A DNA stretch of 64,000 bases. Origin: Adiantum capillus-veneris. Taxonomy: Eukaryota; Streptophyta; Polypodiopsida; Polypodiales; Pteridaceae. Position numbers and translations under genes: made by a program. The stretch covers positions 82,842,278 to 82,906,277 of the forward strand of contig CM043967.1 in the NCBI GenBank assembly GCA_014529385.2, given 5' to 3'. This document shows, piece after piece, positions 56,578 to 64,000 of the stretch. The notes below the pieces were generated by a model. That model saw nothing but the letters and a program-made list of their open reading frames with translations, did not search any database and was not told where the DNA came from. Each line of letters begins with the position of its first letter. The stretch's first letter is position 1.

Positions 56578-57536
56578 TCAGGCTTTCTGAATGACGACAG
56601 CATTAGAAAGCCCTGCTGCTTCAATCGACTGTGAGAGGTCATTCAAGATCTTCGGAGGAAAGCCCATGGTCTGCAATTGATAGCCAGCTGCATGACCAGG
56701 TCTTGCGGCATCGATAAAACGTCGAATATCAGCAACAGTATGATGATGATTGAATCTTGCAATCATGCGAGTTCCATCCGACAGTCGAAGTTGAATAGAG
56801 GTCACGGGCTTCGTATCATCTACACAGAGACCTTGCGATGCCTGGTTACTAGCACCGTGAGAAATAGGCATGCTGCCTGTATCGGTCGAAGAAGAGCTTC
56901 CCAAAGTCCGTCCAAACCCTTGGAAAGCTACATGTCTAGGTTCTGGCGGGGGCTGCAATTAGAAAACACCAAAAACAAGAGTAAATCTGATGTACATGGA
57001 TGCAAAACCAAAGAAAATATTGCGGAAACACAAACATACGGTCCAGTCATCCTCTCTCCGCATGAGATTGACGTGCACTGGGGTGCGACGATCATTGGGC
57101 TCCAGCTCTTTAGGGCATTCAGACTTGCCAATGCTCTGCAAAAGAAGAGACCTTAGAAAGGTTGAATATTAAAATAAATGAACCCTTTAAGACGCAACCG
57201 ACCGTCAGAAACTCAGCATTGGCAGGATCCTCCAGCCTCCTCAATGGTCCATCATCAACAGTAAAACCATTTCTCCAGAAAGTTATATTGCGGATCACAG
57301 GGTCTGGTGGTTGCTGCGGAAGAGTAGTTCTTTGCCCTGCTCCTCCACCTGCTTGCTGTCCTCCTTGCTCTGCTGGTTCTCCTGCTAGGGTTCTTCCCAT
57401 GCCAGTGAAGGTGGTTCTACTATTCGCTCTAGCTTGTGGAGGCTCAGAGGGGCCCTGCTGAGCTCCCATGCGCCTTGCCTGCTCAAATATGGCATCTACC
57501 CGATTACCCTTTTGAGGATCCTGCACCATCATGCCA
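56578..57536 (-). CDS. SEP-UBX domain protein (plant PUX / p47-type), 5' part missing
   Basis: Three minus-strand exons join in frame: 57,203-57,536, 57,040-57,135 and 56,578-56,952. Acceptors are TTTCAG at 57,537, TTGCAG at 57,136 and TTGCAG at 56,953, and donors are GTCGGT and GTATGT. The first gives [10 protein letters not shown], then the SEP domain ([19 protein letters not shown]). The second gives [13 protein letters not shown]...PVHVNL, completing SEP. The last gives a [18 protein letters not shown] linker and the UBX domain ([27 protein letters not shown]). Such proteins recruit substrates to the AAA ATPase CDC48/p97 in cytosol and nucleus. The usual N-terminal part before the GMMVQDP block was not found up to the window edge, so the first intron is long or the gene is incomplete. 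All three exons are free of stops. Confidence 0.85.
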
Positions 57537-57984
57537 CTGAAACAGCGGCAGCAACACACGTAATCAATACTTAGTGATCTTTCCAGATCTATTAAACATG
57601 TCATGAACCCAGACATCCAGGACTGCAAAAGGCATTTAATATTATTAAACTAAGAAAACTTTGGTTATTCAACATATAGTGATCCCATGTTGTTCCTTCT
57701 GTTTTAGAGGGGTCCCAAAACATGGGGACAGGCAGCATACAGATCAGGCACTGACAGTCCGGATTGACCCGAATTTTGCAGAGTGGAATATGGTGGATTT
57801 CATGGGCCAGACGGACTAAGTTGCTAATATGGCAGTTTACACAGATGCTTTTATTAACTTCGTTAGCATACATCTCAATTCAAAATACTGGCAGCTCCTT
57901 TCTCCACCTATCATAGGTTTTCAAACGGATCCATCATCTCGCTTTTTTAATTGCAGGCTATTTTGAACGAGCGTTCTTGATGCT
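57537..57984 (-). other. Upstream intron of the PUX gene (in part)
   Basis: Non-coding sequence upstream of exon 57,203-57,536, ending in a C/T-rich acceptor (cgctgtttcag). A minus-strand open frame at 57,601-57,873 has no recognised motif. A fragment reading GGERS near 57,895-57,910 vaguely recalls the expected previous exon but lacks a GT donor. Confidence 0.4.
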
Positions 57985-58468
57985 TCGCAGGCTATTGTTT
58001 AACCAGCATCACCGTTCTTCAAAAATTTGGGCTACTTCTCAAGCTCCTTTCCTGATCGTCTATCAATCTTGGTAATTATCTCAGGAAACTTCACAGCAAC
58101 GTGAGATGTATGGCAAATAAGAACAGGGGCATAGCCATTGCCAATCTGTCCGGGGTGCAATGGGTACAACTTCAATACCACCAATCTTGTAAACTTCTTG
58201 AAGCGGCAGTCGAAGAGGTTTGTCAGAGCCTCATAGGTTCCGAAATCATATCAAGAACCTCCAGCATAGTGGGGCCCTTATACCAATACAAGTTGGTAGA
58301 GTGCTCAATCATATTGTCACCTTCAATCCAAAGATGGGCACAAATGAGGTTGCATCCCACCTTTTTCAGATATGCAGGTACCTCCTCCATGATTTCATCA
58401 TACCGGACCTTGGAATACTTAGGATTGGTGGCATCCATCTTATTACAACAGTAAATCATCTGCGTCAC
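57985..58468 (-). pseudogene. EF-1alpha pseudogene fragment
   Basis: The minus strand reads [49 protein letters not shown] and ISEPMRL, matching the central GTPase part of elongation factor 1-alpha. Further on, PLQ/YKIGG-like and [20 protein letters not shown] pieces with KFLKNGDAG follow in other frames (58,100-57,990). Segments are missing between them, including the residues after KKVGCN. It has no introns, is 5' truncated at about 58,468, and is frameshifted, consistent with a decayed processed copy. It sits upstream of the PUX exons. Confidence 0.85.
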
Positions 58469-58689
58469 AGGAAAACAATAGGCAATGCTAATTGTTGTAG
58501 TGCTCTTTACATCTAAAGTGCCGTCTCTTCACCATGAGACGTGTCTTTTCATTTGTGTCCCTTCATCTCCTTTATAACGAGCCTATTGTACTCAGTTTTA
58601 AAGCATTCTTTCAATCAATCAAATACACATTCAGTCTCTTCAGTCTCAGTTCGATCTTAAGTATGAAGTCTTATTTATAGGATTAGCAC
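58469..58689. other. Unassigned interval
   Basis: No gene or known repeat is recognised between the EF-1alpha pseudogene and the second hAT relic. Confidence 0.3.
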
Positions 58690-59480
58690 CACTAATCCTC
58701 ACATCAGGAAGGAGCTCAAGAGTCTAGATGCACTGGTAAAACCAGTGCTTCATTTGCTTCGGGTTGTGGATGACATGGACCCTTGCATTGGTAAGCTTTA
58801 TTAGGCAATGGACCGCATGATCAAGCAATTTGCACAACTTGAGTCGGATGCAGAGCGATATGCAAAGATCCATGCCGAGGCGGAATTCATATGCCTCTCC
58901 TTTACACAGGGCAGCATACATGGTGGATCCAAAGTTCCAAGGTACAGGGCAAGACGCCGCAAGAGACAGATAAAGAAGTCATGAATCAATTTACAGAGAT
59001 CTTAAACAAGATGGTTCTAGACAGAGATGGACGACGCATTGTAAGGGGTCAATTGAGACAGCATATAGAGATGCGGGGGTCATTTGGCAGTCTAGATGCT
59101 CCGATTGATCGCAAGAAGATAGGTTCACTGCTATGGTGAGAGGACTATGGTTATGATGGCCCTGAGCTTCAGAGACTAGCAATCTGTATTCTCAACCAAT
59201 CATTAGTACCTCATGCTTGGAGCAATTGTGTAGCCGCATTGCTTCCAAAAGAGGAATCGGCTTGAAGTAGAGAAGGCAAATAATTTTATCTTTGTTAGCG
59301 CGAATTTGAAAATGCTTTGCAAGAGTACGACTAAACAAACAAATCCTTTTACACAGTGGGAGATGGAGCAAGAGGCTCCTCAGGCAGGTGGAGATAAGTT
59401 AGAGGCACCGACATCAAGTACTTCTGTAACAAACTTGGACACCCCAAGTCAATATTCTACCGCGACACAACAGAGACTCA
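58690..59480 (+). pseudogene. hAT transposase 2, C-terminal half
   Basis: KSLDALVKPVLHLLRVVDDM and FAQLESDAERYAKIHAEAEF (58,710-58,890) lead after a frameshift into SPLHRAAYMVDPKFQG (about 58,895-58,945), the hAT PLH..AY.LNP.F motif. Then EVMNQFTEILNKMVLDRDGR, EDYGYDGPELQRLAICILNQ and AWSNCVAALLPKE follow, a decayed dimerisation domain, and FVSANLKMLCKSTTKQ (about 59,293-59,342). It differs clearly from hAT 1 at 43,770-50,095. Stops at about 58,795 and 59,138 and frameshifts disable it. Confidence 0.7.
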
Positions 59481-61190
59481 CTTCAAAACAGTTCACAAAG
59501 ACGACACGGCCCGGTATAGTTCCGTGCCCAGAGACTGGCACCCCTTTCGGTATTTCTTTTTATATTAATCTGTGTGCAAAGTACAAAGAGAGCCCGCGGG
59601 TGCTCACTCTCAAACTCTATGTCACGAGGACGTGGCAACTGCTAATCTTAGTTGTTGGTTTCTATCCAATGATTTTTGTTTAATTTTTGAGACCCTCTTT
59701 TTGAAGTTGCAAATGGTCGGACATTGTATGGCCAATGTGAACGGTAGTTTCACCCACACACGGGAAGTTGGTCGGCACTGGAACTCATATAGTGAAAGGA
59801 TATCTAGGCTCAGTGCAAGATCATGTAGTTTCCCCTCGTCGCACTTAGCAAGTTGGTGGATACTAGGAAGTGAACTAAATAAAGGTACAACGTCAAGGTG
59901 GAGTCACCAAAGGAAAGTACCCGACAGCTCGGCTACATTGCATTTTTGGATGCGGTCCTAGTGTGCATTGATGATCAGATGACCAATGGGAGTCCAACGG
60001 AAGCATTTCCTAAAATTTAGGGAACTGCTATTTTGGGCCGTGAAATGTGTCGCGTCATTACCTCCGGTATGACAAGGGGAACATTTTATTACTCTGCTGC
60101 AAAGTCAACTGATGCACCACTTGAGAGATTTTTAAGCAGGAAGCCAAATGCAAGGAAATTGCATGCATGAGTGCCAAGTGGCACTTTTTGGTCAATTTAC
60201 CAAGTTTGGGAAAACAGAACGAGCAGTTTTGGAGGCTGATAACTCTGATCTTCAGCCATTTCTCTCCATTTTTGGGCTTCCCATGACTTTATCTAGGACC
60301 AAGGAGCTCATTTTCAATATTAGAAGGCATCAGATGCATGTTTACAGGGCTTGTTTGCTGCGTTTTTCCCTTTTTGCATCTATTTGTTAACAGATGCATT
60401 ACAGGTCAAGCGCAGAAGAGGGGGCGCTCGATTTATGCTCGGGGGATGCTTCATTGAGAAACTGTCACAGGTTAAGAGCTATGGAGTGCTTTCTTTCCCT
60501 CTCATGTACAATGTGGTGCTAGGAGTGATGCCCTGCACACTACACACCGCTCTGTCTCTCCCCCCTACGTGGAGTTATGTGATGCCCCACAAGAGGGCTC
60601 TTCATTTGACTGATGTACAGCTGTGTGGTTTCATGCTTTTGTGTTGAGGCAAGAGCCTCCTTGAGCAGGAACAGGAGTAGCTAACTGCTACTCCAAAAGC
60701 AGGCATCGGTGAGGGTCATAACCTCATCAAACAGGTGCATTTTCAGCTTTGTAATTTGATTGTTTTTCAGCCATGCGGATGCCAGAACCAATGGGAACAG
60801 TGTCCACTGACATAGGACAAGTCGGGGACTGTTTAGGGCTGAAAACAGGGCAAAGCCAATAAATACAGTGTGCTGAATTTACTGTTTTTGGGCAGAAATC
60901 ATAGGGTTTATGCCAGTGGAAGTGAGTTCTAGCAGGGGAATTGGTTTCGCGCAAGTTTTGGGGCTGTTATGCTGCCGAATTTTGGCCAAAACAAGAGGTA
61001 TCTAGCTGGATACAGGTAAAGAATTCCCAAGACTCTACTTTGTAAATTTACCCTCTCAAAGTATAAAGAAATACCGAAAGGGGCGCCAATTTTGGGACCT
61101 ACAGGTTGTTGACGTCTGCTCGGGGGCATTCTAGCTTCCGAGCTGTGTGCTTAAGTGTTAATTCCCGTCACAGGTTCCTTTTGCAAAGTG
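59481..61190. other. Interval bounded by an inverted repeat, no gene recognised
   Basis: The sequence tggcacccctttcggtattt (59,535) occurs inverted at 61,062-61,088 as aaataccgaaaggggcgcca, about 25 bp of match, 1.5 kb apart. Open frames between (59,572-59,961, 60,148-60,390, 60,351-60,647, all plus strand) have no domain I recognise. The interval could be a non-autonomous DNA element, but no target duplication was checked. Confidence 0.4.
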
Positions 61191-61555
61191 CTCTCTGTGT
61201 GTGTCTAAAGTAAAGAATTTTGGGTGAAAGCCGAAGCCTACCGCCCCACGGGCCGGTTTCACTCTGCATCCAGATGCTCTGAGAAGTGAGACCCCTTGGG
61301 TTTATTTATTCTTACAAGGGATGCCAAAAGCAGTTAAACTCAAAAGAAACCTTATCCAAAAGCTTCAAACAATAATCCCCAAAAGCAACTGGCTCCAAAA
61401 ACTGTCAAAAAGCAATCAGCGCAATTCATAGAAACCTGTACAATTCCGCCACGCCAGCAACTGTCAGCGCGTTTCACGGAACTGTCCGTACAGTCAACCA
61501 CATCATCACTTCTGTCCAGTCACAGATCATCATGCCACGTCATCATTTTGTGACA
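61191..61555 (-). repeat. Gypsy LTR E
   Basis: The minus strand starts TGTCACAAAATGATGACG at 61,555 after a polypurine tract. It contains an AATAAA-type signal (plus tttatttatt, about 61,300-61,309), typical of the R region. The 3' end near 61,191 is approximate. The pol end preceding it reads VIEGDYNSFKRG on the minus strand (61,565-61,610). Confidence 0.65.
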
Positions 61556-61572
61556 TACCCCCCTCTTGAAAG
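61556..61572 (-). other. Polypurine tract of LTR E
   Basis: On the minus strand tttcaagaggggggta directly precedes TGTCACAAAATG. Confidence 0.75.
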
Positions 61573-61639
61573 AATTGTAATCGCCCTCGATTACACCTGC
61601 AAAACAGACAGAGGCCATAAACTGTCTTAGTAGACACTA

Positions 61640-62560
61640 ACTGTTAGTACTGACGCACTAGACACAACAAATCTAGCACTTGTACAAATCGACAATTGTA
61701 AGGTGCAACGGAAGTGAATGTCAAGATGAGTGCTCCGAACTGTGCTCAAGGTTTCTTTTACTTACGGAAGGGAGAGCCTTCCGTTCCTTTAGTGAGAGAG
61801 TGCAAATGATCACAAACAAAGTGGTGAACGCTGTGAATGAAGGTGCTGAGACTGAGCAATAGAGAGAGAAGAATACGACACCGAAATGTTGTCAAATCCT
61901 CCTCCGAAGGCCCCACTCTCTATGGCGAGAGCGGTCTACTATTGATTGCACAAATCTCTACAATGGTTGGACTTGCCGACGATGTCAACGACGATGAGGA
62001 CGACGACGAGACGGACTGAAATCTGAAAATACTAATGGCTGAAATCTGCAAATTTTTATCTGCTGAATTCTGACTCTATGTCGGTGACGATGTCGATGGC
62101 GACGATGCGACGACGACGCACTGAAAACGCAGATGCTATGCGTTTTCCGGGCTGAAACTGTAAACCTTGATGAGTCTCACCGTGCGGCCAGGACCTGCTG
62201 TGGGAAGGTGAGATCTACGAGGTTTGAGGGGTCTACTGCGATGCTTGACTGCTGAAAACTGAAAACGTTGGTCTACTTGTTGATCTCGTCGCGATGGAAC
62301 TACAAAACGTTAAGGGCTGAGCCGCAATCCAAAAACGCTAGGACTGAATGTCTTCCTGCGGTGGAAATCTGCTAACGTTGGGCTAATCTGCTGTGTGGCT
62401 GTGGAATCTGCTATCTTTTGTTGTCGCCGAAGCTGATCTGTTGTACAAAACGCCAGGGCTGATCTGTCTTGCAAAAACACTAGCTTCTTAGATGGGCTGA
62501 AAACGCTAGGACTGTTGCGGGGGTTGGTCTTGTTGAGAAGTTGCCTGTTGAGCAAGTGCT
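61640..62560. repeat. Degenerate repeat region with aaaacgctaggactga words
   Basis: Variants of aaaacgctaggactga (aaaacgttaagggctgag, ctaacgttgggctaatctg, aaaacgccagggctgatctg) recur at least six times between 62,110 and 62,530 at uneven spacing of 30-120 bp. A GAC/GAT-rich stretch lies at 61,978-62,020 and 62,080-62,120. It lies just beyond LTR F on the minus strand and may be the 5' leader or U5 of that element. The minus-strand frame 62,310-62,555 is a shadow. Confidence 0.6.
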
Positions 62561-62925
62561 CCTGCTGCCTCTTTTGCCAGAAAGTGCTAGCGCTAGAATT
62601 CTATATATACTCACTTAGTCAAATTGCCCTACCCAGTTCCCACCAAAAGTAACTTAAAAATAATAAGTGAAAAATGTCAAAAATAGGAAAAATAGGTCTT
62701 TGCACTGTAAAAATGCTCCTGATGGGTTCTGATGGGGAACTGATGTTTCATGCTGTGTGCAAGAAGAGGATATGCATCTAGTCTAAGTGCCTAGGCATGC
62801 ACGGTCTGCGAACAGACTCACAAAAGTGCCAGATCACTTCCTATTCTAGACTAACTTGACTGAACTGAACCCTGGTCATGTTGTAGCTTGTCCACGTACA
62901 CACAGGGTTATATGTGCACATGACA
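62561..62925 (-). repeat. Gypsy LTR F
   Basis: The minus strand starts TGTCATGTGCACATATA at 62,925 after a polypurine tract. A minus-strand TATA box (gtatatatag, plus 62,601-62,610) lies about 320 bp in, in the place of a U3 promoter. LTR E also begins TGTCA, but the two are otherwise different. The 3' end is not defined. Confidence 0.6.
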
Positions 62926-62941
62926 TCCCCTCCTTTTCAAA
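62926..62941 (-). other. Polypurine tract of LTR F
   Basis: On the minus strand ctttgaaaaggaggggat directly precedes the TGTCATG start of the LTR. Confidence 0.75.
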
Positions 62942-63055
62942 GTGAGGTACTAGTACCGAACTGTATGGCGTCGAGGGAGATCGCCAACAACGTCTGGAAT
63001 CCTGGAAAGGACTCTTCGCCGGCCCACTCTGATGCGTGGGTCATGCGATACTTGA

Positions 63056-63601
63056 ACTTCATAAAGGTCTGTAATGCTGCTTCTCTGGGCCGCGCCGAAA
63101 GCGACACAAAGTCTTTTGTGGCTCCTTCAATGTTTCAACTTCGTCAATAGTCATGCGTCTACCTTCTTCAAGAATCTTCGAGGCTGAAAATTCTTGAAAC
63201 CACTTCCAACACAAAAACATGAACATACCCATTCCATGTAAAGTGACTCGAAAAAGACTACTCCTTCGAAAAAACTGTGCATGCAATGCAGATGAACATA
63301 TAAACGGAGTGCCAAACCGTTCGTCAAACACATACAAACAATGGAATCGAATCTTGACTTTCTGATCTAGATCAATCAACTGTGGCAAAACACAATGGAA
63401 ATGCCGATGCTTGATGCTCAATCTTTCTTGTGCTCTTTCTACGACAGTGTCGTGCCAAGGAAGAGACATGGAATGTGAATTCCTTGGGTGCATACTTTTC
63501 AGCTTTTCATGAGAAATCCGCATACATCCGTACTCATTCATGAGTGAATCGTGCTCAACGTACAATACGGCATGCCTATGAAAAGGGATCATATAAAGAT
63601 G
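63056..63601 (-). CDS. Unrecognised ORF upstream of LTR F, second part
   Basis: A minus-strand open frame of 177 codons (63,059-63,592, MIPFHRHAVLYVEHDSLMNE to RFRRGPEKQHYRPL). It contains PWHDTVVERAQERLSIKHRH, VKIRFHCLYVFDERFGT, a hydrophobic stretch MGMFMFLCWKWF, and a Lys/Glu end. No known domain is recognised. It ends about 130 bp before the PPT of LTR F on the same strand, so it may be the last ORF of a gypsy element. It could join the ORF at 63,606-63,995 through a short intron (63,602-63,668, GT donor and TTAG acceptor). Confidence 0.4.
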
Positions 63602-63605
63602 CTAA

Positions 63606-64000
63606 CTAAAATACAGGAAACATCAGAATGAAACACTTAAACAATGCGTGATGACTAATCATACAAACACATAGGTCTTCCTGTGGGGGTTCTTGGGACC
63701 TAGGCTCAAGAGCGAAGATCGGTTCTTCAGGATCTATCAAATCTTCCTCTGGAGGTTCGGTGGACCTGGACTCGAGAGCCAAGATCGGTTCTTCGTGATT
63801 GATCGAATCTGCAATGAAGTTAGCTCCACTAGAAAAAGCATCAACTAAGCCATCATCCTTGTGAACAATCACATCGTGATCCTGCAATGCATCATGCTTG
63901 TGAAAAATCACATCTTGATCATGCAAATCATCATGCTCGTGAGAAATCACATCTTGATCATCAAGCAAATCATCATGCTTGTCATTGTCATTCAAATCAT
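63606..64000 (-). CDS. Acidic repeat ORF reaching the window edge
   Basis: The minus-strand frame from the edge holds three repeats of about 14 residues (HDDL.DQDVI.HK type: HDDLLDDQDVISHE, HDDLHDQDVIFHK, HDALQDHDVIVHK). Two tandem 22-23-residue repeats follow (EEPILALESRSTEPPEEDL and EEPIFALEPRSQEPPQEDL). It is very acidic. A splice donor candidate at 63,668 could join it to the next ORF on the same strand. The start lies outside the window. No domain is recognised. Confidence 0.45.
   Translation of the reverse strand, partial: DLNDNDKHDDLLDDQDVISHEHDDLHDQDVIFHKHDALQDHDVIVHKDDGLVDAFSSGANFIADSINHEEPILALESRSTEPPEEDLIDPEEPIFALEPRSQEPPQEDLCVCMISHHALFKCFILMFPVF

Noticed and set aside
57885-57915. 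Possible first-exon end (GGERS) of the PUX gene
   Set aside because: No GT splice donor follows and the residues before it do not fit the family; match by chance is likely.

Overview
The window looks like a piece of a large, repeat-rich plant nuclear genome. Almost everything readable is transposable-element debris: Ty3/gypsy, Ty1/copia, Penelope-like, LINE, hAT, foldback and SINE-like sequence. Very long (CT)n, (GT)n and (AT)n microsatellites lie between them. The one host gene with intact exons (SEP + UBX domains, a plant PUX/p47-type CDC48 adaptor) has typical GT-AG introns. A Penelope-like reverse transcriptase of the Athena type, not expected in flowering plants, suggests a fern or other non-seed plant. 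That assignment is an inference.

Layout. 1-6,295: a degenerate minus-strand Ty3/gypsy chromovirus (gag, protease, RT, RNase H, integrase, chromodomain) with its PBS and 5' LTR. 6,296-12,420: a second minus-strand gypsy family (gag, CCHC knuckle, protease) whose 5' leader is an array of about 280-bp units, each carrying a 20-bp palindrome. 12,600-14,420: the 3' end and LTR of a plus-strand relative of the first element. 14,553-20,300: a plus-strand gypsy element related to the second, with protease, RT, RNase H and integrase, then a second retropepsin-like domain after the integrase. 21,990-24,030: a second palindrome array (24-bp palindrome, about 285-bp period) directly upstream of a gag-like, coiled-coil ORF series (24,131-26,830). 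A 0.93-kb foldback element interrupts that region, and a PPT and LTR follow at 28,591.

29,499-32,490: minus-strand Penelope-like element. 33,190-37,480: LTR fragments and a duplicated low-copy repeat. 37,490-41,220: copia RNase H remnant, then a gypsy gag with PBS and a long LTR. 43,770-50,095: a hAT transposase split by a complete minus-strand copia element (44,288-49,570). One LTR of that copia element carries a 77-bp (GT)n expansion absent from the other. 50,340-55,930: inverted repeats, SINE-like units, a protein-kinase relic, compound microsatellites and a LINE C-terminal ORF.

56,578-57,536: the PUX-type gene (minus, at least three exons, first exon not found). Upstream of it lie an EF-1alpha pseudogene, a second hAT relic, two gypsy LTR/PPT ends and an unrecognised two-part ORF running to the window edge.

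The most unusual signal is the pair of palindrome-punctuated arrays. The two palindromes differ in sequence but share a CGCG centre, similar spacing, strongly diverged spacers, and a position just 5' of gag-like coding sequence on opposite strands. Most coding features are pseudogenes read through stops and frameshifts, so their boundaries are approximate.
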